A DNA stretch of 64,000 nt from Parus major (lineage: Eukaryota; Chordata; Aves; Passeriformes; Paridae): positions 1,102,159 to 1,166,158 of the forward strand of contig NC_031779.1 of NCBI RefSeq assembly GCF_001522545.3. Reading direction: 5' to 3'. Made by a program: the position numbers and the translations under genes. The notes beneath the pieces were generated by a model, which had not been told where the DNA came from, did not search any database, and worked only from the letters and a program-made list of their open reading frames with translations. This document shows, one piece after another, positions 24,956 to 36,145 of the stretch (positions are counted from its first letter, which is position 1; every line of letters begins with the position of its first letter).

Positions 24956-25510
24956 ACTTTTGCCCCCACTGACCCTTGTGCACAACATACAACCAGAGCT
25001 ACACCAGGAATCTGTGTGGGGAGCCCCCATGAGCCTGCAGCACTCACCAGCACTTGCCAGTGAGGTTCCTGCCTGGAAAACAAAAGCAACAGAGCTCTGA
25101 CATGACAGCATAATATATCAGGTAGACCCATGTGCTATCTCATTTTCCTCCCCAAAAGGCTTCAGACATGCACTGAAGTTTACACTCCTGGAGCTGAGTT
25201 TGGGCTGGTCCAGCCAGGATCAGAAATGCTTGCAGGCAGGAAGGTTTGTATTCAAATGTTTCCCTTCCTGCTTATTGCAGTGTGTGCTTCAGGAGCAGGA
25301 TATCAGAGCTGGTTGCCAGCTGCAAGCCAATGGCCATGTTGTTCTTTCCTGGGCAGAGCTAAGGGTCAGGCAGCCCCTTGGCAGTGGGGTGTGGAACTGC
25401 TCCAGGAATCTTCATCTGTAGAACTGCTGTGCAAGTGATGGGGATAGAGAGCGTTGATGGACAGCTGTGACTGAGCACGTTAGTGTGTTTTGTGGATATG
25501 AGCTGTAAAA

Positions 25511-26045
25511 ATCACAGAATCAGAGAATCCCAGCCTGTTTTGGGCTGGAAGGGACCTTAAAGCTCATCCAGTCTCACCCCCTGCCACAGGCAGGGACACC
25601 TTCCACTGTCCCAGGGTGCTCCAAGCCCTGTCCAACCTGACCTTGGACACTTCCAAGGATCCAGCTGCTCTGGGCACCCTGTGCCAGGGCCTGCCCACCC
25701 TCACAGCCAGGAATTCCTTCCCAACATCCCATCCATCCCTGCCCTCTGGCACTGGGAGCCATTCCCTGTGTCCTGTCCCTCCATTCCCTCTGCAGCTCTC
25801 CTGGAGCCCCTTCAGGCCTTGGCAGAGGCTCTGAGCTCTCCCTGGAGCCTTCTCCTCTCCAGGTGAGCACCCCCAGCTCTCCCAGCCTGGCTCCAGAGCA
25901 GAGGGGCTCCAGCCCTGGAGCAGCTCCGTGGCTCCTCTGGACTCTGCAGCAGCTGCAGCTCCTCCCTGTGCTGGGGCAGCTCTGCAGGTGGGGTCTCACC
26001 TGAGGGGCAGAGGGCAGAGTCCCCTCCCTTGACCTGCTGATGTAA
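25511..26045 (-). mobile_element. CR1 LINE fragment, minus strand, longest copy in the window
   Basis: It starts at its 3' end with ATCACAGAATCAGAGAATCC (two degenerate octamers on the minus strand), followed by the CR1 3' UTR and about 500 bp of body. It parallels the CR1 copy at 1486-1965 through most of its length, so both are one subfamily, and it extends some 60 bp further 5'. The antisense frames across it are by-products. The 5' boundary near 26045 is approximate. Confidence 0.88.
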
Positions 26046-28766
26046 AGCTCCACTGTGCAAGGGCTGTGTCTAGATCAGGTCACTTTTTAGAGGCCTGAAA
26101 GCTCTGAGCATGCAAGGATACCCTCTGGAGAGTGGGAAGGGAGCACAGCCCATGAAGGAGGAAGACATTGTCCAGAGCATAGAGGAGGAGTGTCTGGGGT
26201 GGAAAAGGCTCTCTGGGCACAGGACACACTCTCTTTGCACCCCCTGCCCCAGAGAAGGGATTGGGTAGGTGAATTTTCCCACCTGGGTGTACGGAGCCTG
26301 TGAGAATGCTGGAGCTCAGAGTTCCACTCCCTTCCCACATCTCCTCTGTCTGGCAGAAAAGGCAAGGCACTGAGGCAGGAATACCCCGAGCTTTCCCTGA
26401 AACCAGGCACTAAATCAGACTGCAGTAAGAAATTACTTCAATTTTTCTGTAATATTTTTTATATTTGATAATATCAGGAGTGACCTCCTGGTCAGATGTT
26501 TCAGGAAATTTAATTACCAGCTGTGAGAGGGGACCTTGCCTTCACCTTCCATCTTCCAGGCTTGCAGAAGCTGCCAGCTCATCAGTGGCACATGCAGCAG
26601 CACTGATGTTACCTGGGGGTCAGCAAGGGAAAGTTTCCCTAGGTCCTTTTTCTCCTGCTTGAATTCTGGTCAAACAGGGTTCACAAATCCCTGTTTGTAC
26701 AGTCAGAAAATGCCCTTATTCCCTTCAATTATAATCCCAAACTGAAAAAAAATTAATTGAGGCAGGTATTAAATTAGGCAGGTTTTGCTTGAGTAAATAT
26801 TTACCATTTGGGAGCATAATCTATTCACTTAATAATCTACCCCTTTTTTATTTTTTATTATTGGTTTGCAAAAAAATAATGTCTGTTCCATTAGGAGCTG
26901 CTGCTGGCTTAAGAGGATTTCACTCCCATTTTATGGTTTGGATCAAAGAAAATTTATTCTTGCAACGGATTTAATGATTCTTAGCTAACATTGTCTTCCC
27001 AGCTGCAGTTGGACTGTAATAAAAAAACCCTTTAGCTTTTGTTAGACTTGCACATTCTTTGCTGCCAATAATGATTAATCTTTTCCCCTTCCAAGACCAT
27101 CTTATTACTCGAGTTTGACTTAGGAGCTGCCGTTCCCCCTGGAGCTTGGTCAGGGCTTTCTCCCGGCACAGCTCTGGAGCAGCACAGGTGTGACCTCAGT
27201 GCCTCCCTTGGCAGTCTGTCTTTGCCCCCTAATTGCTGGGCTGTGGCACTCCTCCACACAGCACAGCTGTCTTGGGGATGACAGGGAATTCATTTCAAGA
27301 GTTCCTGAGCACTTCCATACATGGAAGGGCCCCTGGCATGCCAGCAGGGAGTGTTGGCTAGAAACAGGGGTGAGGAGGGCAGCTCCCACTGCTCCCTGAC
27401 CTTGGGCAAGCGTGGGGAGCATGGATCCTCACCCCAAACCTGGCCACTGTTACCTCTCAGCTCTGCTTTTCCCTCTCCCACTGCTCCCAGGGCCACATAC
27501 CATATCCCAGCCATCCTCTTAAACCAACGGGGAGGGATGGGGATGCTCCTGGAAGGCACAGGAGGAGGCTGAGTGCAGGGCTGCTCTATGTAGATGTCTG
27601 GAGTGTTCCAGCAGATGATTTTGGAACATTGCCCAACATGTGGGTCTGGAGCTGCATGCTGAGAAAATGTGTGGGTTAATTCCTGGCCATTTTGTCTGTG
27701 TTTTAAAGGTTTGTAGTAATAAAACCCCTGGGAAGAAGAAGGGAAGAGATGATCCCTTTGCCATTAGCAGGACACAGGTGCTGACCAGCCTGTCACACCA
27801 GGCACAAGGGAATTTATGACAGATGAATTTGCTGTGCTGTCCCTCTGCCTTTGCCTGTGGGATTTTTTGGGCAAGGTGTTCACACTGGAGATGTTGCATG
27901 AAGGAATCTCTTCGCCCTGGCTGTGCTGGTTGAATGAAGAGAAGTGACCCTCAGAACCAAAAATTAAAATAGAAGTGGGAAAGGCTGCTCACTCACCAAA
28001 AAGCCTTAACACCTATTCCAAACTGTGCCTTCCCACCTCCAAAGGGGGTTTCTCAAGGCTTAGGGAGTACTGGGGTTTCCCTGCAGGTTACTGCTCCTCT
28101 GCAAGAACTGGAATCTAAAGATGCTTTGTCACTGTGCCTGAGCCATGTGGGGTCAAGCAAAAATATCCACAAAATTCAGGGCAAATTCAGCAAGTCATTT
28201 TGAGCCAAGGAAACACACTCAGCACTCCTGTGGGATTACAGCTCCAGTTCTTTCTGACTTAGTTTAAAACAAAATTGCTCAAGTCTTAATTTTGAGGAGC
28301 CATTCCATTCAGAAACGTAGTTGGCTGATGTTTTTAGAGCTGCACAAAAGCTTCTGGAACCAAAACCAAACCAATTTTATTTGGGGTTGGCTGTGAAAAA
28401 TGATTTTGGACTTGAGGGTTTTTTTACTTCAACAAAGGAACCTGATGGTATTTTGTAATGCTTGGCCCTACAAAGTTGGGGTATTTTTTTCCTCTGTTGT
28501 TTTTCTTTTAGCTCAGTCCTTGAAAGGTCCTGCAGATGCTGCTGACATTCCAGCTGGCTGAGATATTTGGCTCTGCTGGGAGACCTCTCCATCCTCTTCC
28601 TGGTCAGGAAGGGGACACAGCTGGGCCCCAAAAGGCCAACTGGGTGGAGGGTGAAGGTGCTGAGAGTGGAGCTGTTCTGTGTTTGAGAGTAAATGTGGAT
28701 GAACATCCCTTACCCCATGCTGATGGAGCACTGCAATGTCCCTGCCTGCCCTTCACACCAAAAGGG
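26046..28766. other. Intergenic, no gene recognised
   Basis: Unique sequence without recognisable exons. An AT-rich candidate regulatory block at 26700-27120 is listed separately; the rest shows only short chance frames. Confidence 0.55.
26700..27120. promoter_or_regulatory. Candidate conserved non-coding block, AT-rich
   Basis: It contains CAATTATAATCCC near 26727, AAATTAATTGAGGC near 26749, TTAATAATCTACCC near 26829, TTTATTATTGG and AATAATGATTAATC near 27066. It has no repeat signature and stands out from GC-richer flanks. The pattern of TAAT cores resembles enhancers bound by homeodomain factors. Alignment to other birds and mammals would settle it. Confidence 0.4.
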
Positions 28767-28810
28767 TGAGTTTGACCTCTTCCTTTGTTTAAAAATCGTT
28801 GTACCTGTAT
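28767..28810. repeat. Left direct repeat flanking the CR1 at 28.8 kb
   Basis: Begins TGAGTTTG and ends TTGTACCTGTAT. The same start and end recur on the right side of the CR1 at 28971-29020. Read as the left target-site duplication. Confidence 0.65.
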
Positions 28811-28970
28811 CCATAGAATCACAGACTGGTTTTGGTTGGTAAAAATCATCTCATTCCACCCCCTGCCATGGGCAGGGACACTTTCCACTATCCCATGTTT
28901 CTCCAAGCCCCGTCCAACCTGGCCTTGGGCTCTTCCAGGGATGGGGCAGCCACAGCTTCTCTGGGCAGCC
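28811..28970 (-). mobile_element. CR1 LINE 3' fragment, minus strand, about 160 bp
   Basis: On the minus strand it ends with the CR1 octamer form (CATAGAATCACAGA read on the plus strand at about 28812-28825). The 3'-UTR phrases CCCTGCCATGGGCAGGGACA and CCAACCTGGCCTTGGGCTC follow. Its two edges coincide with the ends of a long imperfect direct repeat, so the insertion is well bounded. Confidence 0.88.
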
Positions 28971-29020
28971 TGAGTTTGCTCACTTTCTTTTTTGTTTTTC
29001 TTTAGTCATTGTACCTGTAT
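28971..29020. repeat. Right direct repeat flanking the CR1 at 28.8 kb
   Basis: Begins TGAGTTTG and ends TTGTACCTGTAT, with a T-rich middle like that of 28767-28810. It is about 6 bp longer than the left copy, by small insertions in the T-rich part. Confidence 0.65.
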
Positions 29021-32000
29021 TCCTTTCCAACCAGCAGGTCAGGGTTTGCCATATCATGTGTAGGGAGGATGTTTTCCCTGTCCTTGCTGCTCCAGCTGGC
29101 TGCCCATTCCTGTACCCCTCTGGGACTATTTCTGGGCTCACAGCACTTATCACCTTCCTTGAGGGGAGGCTGTGTTTTCTCACATTCTCCTCAAGTAACA
29201 AAACCAGCCTTCCAGTGTGAAGGGGACTGATCCAGCGTGTTGGAGGTTTAACTCTTCCATGTCTTCCTCAGAGCCTTTCCTGCCCTGTGGCAGCCCCCAG
29301 GGCTTGGGCAGTCACGCTGTGCCAGTCAGCTGGGTCACGGGTGTTCCAGCACTGGTGTGAGCACAGGCACTTCAAAGAACTTTCCACAGACAGGAAACAG
29401 GCAGATTAGAGGCACACTCTTTTATTTTATGCCAGCACGTTGCAATGTTCTTGCTGGCATTCCTGAGGCCCCATGTTTAACCAGGAGCAGGAGGCACCAC
29501 ACACCGCATTTCTGAGGGATGAGAGTCACAAGGTTCTTCACACAGCCCAAGAGCCAAGCGGCTCCAGGGCTGGCTCCTTCAGGATGCTTCCTCTGGCAGC
29601 AGGGAACAGCTCAGCCTCCCCACCACGGGCGCTGCTCAGAGCCTGAGGCTGGCTGTCCCCTGTCCCCTTGCACCCCAGGGACAGACCACCTTCCTCAGAG
29701 TGTGCTCTGGGACAGTGCTGAGGTAGCCAGGGCTCCTGACAGGCTGGGGGAGTGGGTGGTGCTGGGGTTTTGCTGCCTATTCTTTTCTCTCATACCTTTG
29801 CACCCTTTCCAGATGTGCATCAGCTCCACTGCCTCCCACAGCAGTGCAGCAAACAGGAGTGGAGTTCTTCCCACTGGGGAGGGCATGCTCCAGCTGCTGT
29901 TCCTCCATGCTTCCTCCCCAGCAATGTAAACAGTTTACAGGGGACTTTGTAAACAGCAGATTTGTTTAGGATATTGTCTGCATTCCCTTCCCCTCTGTAT
30001 TCCCTTATTCAGCAGCACAGGGAGGGCTGACCTGCCAGCTGTAGGGCTGGGGCTTGCCTGGTTAGAGGGGACAGTGGTGACAACCAAGAGGAAGGAGCTG
30101 TGTGCACTCCTGCATTCCCTGTGAGCCTGATGGGGAGGGGACCATACACAAACACCATGGCTGCAGGGAAATTTTTCTGCATCCAGCAGAGAGAGAAGCT
30201 GGCATGGGATGCCTTTGCAGGATGTGGTTGCATGGAAGACCAGAGTAAGCAGAAAGCCCCAGAGCACTGAGAGAAATCAGACACCTTCAAAGGCAGGAGC
30301 TTCATCCCAAAAAAGCACTGCCTATTAGAAAAGCCTCAGAAAGTCGTTGACTTCCTTGGAAAGCTGATTGTCCACCTAGAGAAGGGAGGCTGTTAAATCA
30401 ACTCGGTGGGAGTAACATCTGAGGATGTCTGTGCTCCCTTCAGAGCTCTTCACACAGGGATCCAGCCTGTGCTCACCTTCCCTCCTAACCCTTGGAAAGG
30501 AGCAGAGGAGGGAGAGGGCAATTTCCACCTCAGCTTCTGCACCTGACACAGTTCTCTGCCAAACTTCCCTCCCAGAAAACCATTAAACCTAATGTGCACA
30601 TACAGCAGACAGGAGCAGTCTCAGGAGGGGGTGAGGGGAGCCTCAAGTAGAGGTTGACATGTGAAAAAGAGGGTCAGGAGTTGGGGGAGTAGCAAACAAA
30701 GGTTCAGAAGCAGTCAGGAAATGTTCCTCAAGCCCCAGATGTTTAGTGCAGCTGTGGGTGAGTACAGTCTTCCCTCTGGTTTCAGTACACTTATTGTCTG
30801 TTGGGTTTTTTAAATTCTATCTTGTAAGTCTGAGCAGCTTAAATCTGTGACGGGCCCTGGAGCCACTGCCTCTGTACTCCAACATTCCCTGTGGACAGGA
30901 GGGATAACTGTTCCAGGCTGGGCAGTCAGGAGCTGACAGCAGATTGTTTGGCTTTTTGCTTGCCCCCATTCCCTGCCAACCACAAGTTTGAGGCTTGAAT
31001 TTAAACATCCTGGATAGAAAGGACAAGATCTCCAAATGACAGCTCCGGTTTGCTGCCAGGGAAGTCGTGCATCCAGGAGACACAAACAGCTCCACAAAGC
31101 CAAACACAAGGAGAAGCAATCTGACCCCATTTTCCGCAGCATGGGCTTCCCAAGTACAGGGCTGCTGGGCCCTGTACACATTATTAGGAGGAAAAGACCA
31201 GCAAGTTTTTCCTGCTTTCCTCAGAGGCATGGATGTGTGGCACAGACCCAGCCTGGCCCAGGAGCAATTGTGAGGGCTTCATTCTGGATGGCTTCTCAGG
31301 ATGCTTTAAATACCACATAAAAACCCTGTTTGTCTGTCTTTGGGGGACATGGACAGTTGAGTGCTGTCCAGCAGAATCCTGTTGATTTTCTGGTGAGCTC
31401 TAACTGTAAATATTTGAACAAAAAATTATCTTGTGTTAACCTTAGAGAAATTTAATCTCTCTGTACATAGTGAAATCTGGCTTGAGTCACAAGTGGGAGT
31501 GGTAGCTTCATCCCCAGTGGATGTTCCTCTGCACTGGCACAGAAACCAGTGTGTTGCTGGGCAAGATGAAGATGCATTGGTAGAGGTTGATGTGGTCCTG
31601 AACAGGAAAGCAAGAGGGTTCCATGTTGTGTGGGATGACTGAGGTGGCTGGTGGAAGGCTTGGGGCTGTCAGGATTATTGATAGTTCCCAAATAATCAGT
31701 TTCCTTGCAGGGTCTGGATTTAGCCTGTAGCATGAGACCAGTTTTGCTATCAATCTCAGAGCTCAAGCAAATTTTCAGCTCTGCTTTAGGTAAAACCCTA
31801 CCTCTGCTCAGCTCAGCTCATTCACGAGCACTGTGCCCTCTTGGGGGGATGGAAGGGCTCAGTTCCCTCCTTTCTCTTCTTTGTCACAGTGTAGAAGAGA
31901 CAGGAAGCTCGCTGGGAACCTCTGCCTTCACCTTCTGTCTGCCTAATTTATCCCTGGAACTCTGCTACAGCCTGGGATAGCGATACCAGACTTGCAGAAG

Positions 32001-35000
32001 GCAGAGCTCGGTCCAAGGGAAGAAAGAAGAGTACAAATGGCCAAGGAGAGGCTAAGCAGATGTGTGGGTGGAGGGAGACAGCAGCAGTACCAAAGCAGAA
32101 ATGGGAAAAGTGGGAATTATTGTCTATCCATGGGGAACTGATGGGCATGAGGAGAGAGCTCCCAGAGCCCTGCAGACTGTGCTGGACTCAGAGGGCACTG
32201 GCATTGTCTCAAGCATTGATGTTCCAGCTGAGGAGCAGCTGACAGCTGCCCCTGCAGCCCTCAGGTGCCTTGAAATCATTTTCCTTGACAATCAGATTCC
32301 TTGGGTTGAAACATCTGGGAGCTCCCAGCATTCTCTCTGAACTCCCCCTGCTCGAGACAGGTCTGTCCCTTTTGTACCCATCCAAAGGGAGTGGGTGCAG
32401 GGCTGAGCTGTGCCTGGGATCCCATTGGGAAGGGAAATATCCTTGTGTGGTCCAGCTCAGCTCTGCTCCCTGTTTCAGGCCTCCCTTGGGCATAGCTGCT
32501 CCCTGTGAGGGTTGGGAGCTCATGTGCAGGCAGGAGCTCCAGCAGGCTCTGGCAATTCCCATTTAGGTTTGACCTTTTGCTGGATATTAAAGCCTTGCTG
32601 TGGCTCAGTAAGATGAACACTGCAGCAAACACAATTCCTCAAGATGAAATATCTCTCCAGAGGGTAATTCCAGCCTCATTTGAGGGTTGTTGGATTTTTT
32701 TTTCCCTTTCCCGCTGAATCATTTATTCCTGGTGTCAGGAAGGTGCAGAATGACTTTCCTTACTGGCTTTCAGAGCTTCATTGATTCTTCAACTCCCACT
32801 CAAATCTGCTGGAACAGCAGCCCTTTGCCTCTCCAATTTTCCCAGGAGGGGAATGGGGAAGGCAGAGTCTCAGAAGTGCAGGAGCTCTTCAGGGAACTCA
32901 TTCACAATCTGGGGGAGATGCCATCATATTTTAAGCTCTGTAATCCAGAGGCAGTGTATTTACCTGTAGTTTTTTTGCCTTAAAAGCCTTCTCAGCACTC
33001 TGCTGTCTGCATGGGGAAGGGAGCAGGACATATCCACTGTGGACCTTTGGCCCTTCCTGCTTTGTGTTTCTCTGTGAACCGGCTCACATGGGTTTGAATC
33101 CCTTCAGCAAAGGAAGGCAGTGTGCTCCCAAAGTGCACAAATCCAATCAGTGCCTGGCTGCCAGGCAGCACTGACTGAAGCCAGGCCTCTGCCTGTCAGC
33201 ATCAATCCATTTGCAGCCCCGGCTCTGAGTTCACACCTTGTGCTCTCTGGTGCAGCTCCTTCTCCTTCTCAGCACTCCTGGGAGACCGGGAAAGGCTCCT
33301 CTTCCACTTGGGGGTGGGGAGATGGGAGAACGAGAGGCAATGGAGTGAGATCTGGAGGAAAGAGGGTTCCAGAACCCTGGCCAAGGGCTGGGGTCACACA
33401 GCTCTGGGATCGCCAGGAGCAGCTGGAGCTGAGGGAGCCCAGTGCCTGTGAGGGGCAGGCTCATGCTTGACCCCTCTCCAGAAGAGGAGCAAATAGAGCA
33501 GGACTTGCTGCCACTTGGAGCCCAGCCTTTCCTCAGGGCTCAATGGATCCCTGTGTCCAGCAAAGTTTGTCAGCAGGCGCTGGCTGCCGAGCCCAGAGCT
33601 TTGATTTAAGGAGTCTGAACCAAGCCCATTAGCACTTACACGATTCCCCTGCCAAGCAGTTGTAAATGTTTCTATTTGTTCTGCACTTGGCCTGGTTCCT
33701 CCTGTTTATTATCCAAAATGTACCCAGGACATGACCCTGCTCCCCTTCTCCAGCACTCCCTCTAATTCCATTTATTTTCTGCTGCTTCCCATGAACCCCT
33801 GTACCATAAGTGCCATTCAAAAGACAGAGGAATGGAGGGAGGTGGATGTTCGTGGAGCTGCTGTGCCCTCCTTGGGATGAGGCACTGGCACCAGTGGCAG
33901 TAGGAAGTGCAGAGGGATGCTGCCAGGGAGCTGGGGGCTGGAAAATGATGGCAGAAGCTCAGAGCTGGCAGACATTTAAGTCACTCTTTATTGCGGTGCT
34001 GCACAGGAACAAAAAGGATCAATATTTATTAGTTGCAGAAAACATAATTTTGCATGAAAGGCATTGATCAGCATGTCAGCCCAGACAATGTCATTACATC
34101 TTTGTGATTTGGTCAACATCCCTCTAGGAATTAGGACACTGTTTCCCTAGATAGACAGAGCTGGGAGCTGAAGGGAGGGTCCACATGGTGCTGTGGTCAG
34201 AGCAGGGCACAGCAGGTGTGTTGGGTGTCATAGGATGGGCTGAGGTGTTCTGGTCCTCTGCCTCACTGTTCTGTGTGCTCAGTTTGTCACTGAGGCCTAA
34301 GGGCCACCAAGAGAAATTCCCTGTCTCAGAGTCAGGGCCTAATATATTTGTCCTCTTTCCCAGTGAATTAAGCTGTGTGTGTAAAAGCACCCCCAAAAGT
34401 AACAGTGCACAATTATTGGCATTTTGGCAGTGGCTTGGAGGAGGCAGAGGAGCTCTGTGGCAGCCTTCAGTGAGGTGGAGGTGTGTTGGAGAGCTTCAGG
34501 TGGAAGTAGGAAGACGAGGATGGTGGAAATTGTTGCAGTTTCACAGCTGAACACAAAGCCAAAGGGAAGAAGCTTCTGGAGCTGCACTGTGGGAAATGAC
34601 TGCTGTTCAAACCCTGCCTTTTCCATCCCTGTGCTGGCCCCAGCAGAGACACAGGAGCACAAAGATGGGCCTGGAAGCAGCAGGCCCTGTGGTTTTTCAG
34701 AACACCTGAGTCAGGACTCTGGGGTCAGAATTCCCAGCAGTGCCATGGATTCCCTCAGGGCAAGCCACAAACCAGCCACATACACAGCAGTTGCAGAGCT
34801 TGGCTTCCAGTTGGATACCAAAATAATCAGCTCCACAAAAACAGCCTGCTCCAGTCTCTAGGAGCACAGTGTCTGCTCAGAAAAACCCTGAAAAAGTCCT
34901 CATGGGAGCAAGGAATTCTTCCAGCCTCCAGCACTGTGCTGGATGTGAGCCAGGAAAACATGCCCCTGGTGTGGTAAAAAGATCCTGACGGGTTCACAGG

Positions 35001-36007
35001 CTGGTTGTGAGTCAGTCTAGGTGTTTGTAGATAAAAGTTCATCATCAAGTGAAGATGAGTGGCTCTGTCTGGCTCTCTGAATGATGAATGAGGTGTTGTT
35101 CCATACAATCAGAAGGAACCTTTGTGTGAATCCCAAAATACAGTTTTGGAGACAACTGTTGCTGCCTAACCTGACAGGCAGCCCTTTAGTCAGTGGGAGA
35201 AGCTGCTACAGAGGTGCCACAGTCAGGTTTAAAGTTCCTGCAGCCCAGCTGCATTGCACTGGTGCTACAGGGGTTTGTGGATCCCTGGCAGGGGAAGCAG
35301 GAGGCTGAGGGACCCCTCCAGCATGGGAGCTCCCAGCTGCAGCCATCAGGGTCCAGCATCACCGTGATGCTCCAGAGAGTTTGGGGCTACTGTACTGGTG
35401 TGGGTGTGTCAGTGGGCCTGGGTGGGGGCTCAGGGATGTGTTCCATCCAGGAACATTGGCAAGAGAGGAGTTTTCATTCCCACTTTTGCTTTGCTGGTTG
35501 GAATGCCCAGAGCAGGCAGCTTTGCCTCATGGAGTCTCAGTGAGAGAACCATTAATTTTGTATTAGGACATAAAAACTGTTTGAGCTGAACAGACCAATA
35601 GAACTTTCAGCCCTTTATCCTGTCTCCACCAGAAGCCAAGCCAGATGCCTTAAAGGAAGGCATAAAAATCCCATCATGCCCATAATTGTACAACACTAGC
35701 CTGTGAGGGGAGATTCCCCCCTGACCCCAGCTGGCAGCAGCTCCCACCCCAGAGCAGGAGAGGCAAGAGCTGCTCTGATTGTCACTGGATCTGGAGGCCC
35801 TGCAGATGCTGTTCTTGTGCACATAAATGTCCAATCCTGTGGTGAAACTTTCTAATTCTGGTTGTTACAGTGTTTTTTTCTTTTGATATCCTGGTAAGGA
35901 GCTGATAGTCCTGAATGGTCTGCTGCAGGCTGCTCTTAGGAGAGTAGAAGAGGAGCTTTGCCCCTTCCCCATGCCAATGTCTGCCCCTTCTTGAACTCTG
36001 GAATTAA
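29021..36007. other. Intergenic, no gene recognised
   Basis: Unique sequence with only short chance frames. No repeat family is recognised. One weak regulatory candidate at 33600-33730 is listed separately. Confidence 0.55.
33600..33730. promoter_or_regulatory. Candidate conserved non-coding block (weak)
   Basis: Unique, moderately AT-rich sequence with GCCCATTAGCACTTACACG near 33627 and TGTTTATTATCC near 33703. It lacks repeat signatures. The call rests on texture only. Confidence 0.2.
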
Positions 36008-36145
36008 TTTCAAAGTGTCCAAGGCCAGACTGGACAGCACTTGGAGAAAACTGGTCCAGTGGAAGGTGTCCCTGTCCCTGGCAGGGGGGGAACTGGATGA
36101 GCTCTGAGGTCCCTTCCAACCCAACCACTGTGGGATTGTGTGATT
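36008..36145 (+). mobile_element. CR1 LINE 3' fragment, plus strand
   Basis: Shows GGCCAGACTGGACAGCACTTGG, then GTGTCCCTGTCCCTGGCAGG, GAGGTCCCTTCCAACCCAACC and a degenerate octamer end (TGGGATTGTGTGAT) at about 36131-36144. This is the canonical order for a CR1 3' end read in the sense direction. Confidence 0.85.

Larger units (their letters stand above)
17481..25510. other. Intergenic, no gene recognised
   Basis: Unique sequence without recognisable exons. The frame at 17640-18140 plus begins in the AT-rich flank and has no known domain. A C/T-rich tract fills about 23340-23540. Smaller structures (hairpin at 18072-18100, two candidate regulatory blocks near 19.5-19.8 kb, CT repeat at 24938-24955) are listed separately. 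Confidence 0.55.

Noticed and set aside
33085..33105. T-arm-like GGGTTTGAATCCC
   Set aside because: No upstream D-arm, anticodon arm or acceptor stem could be built around it.
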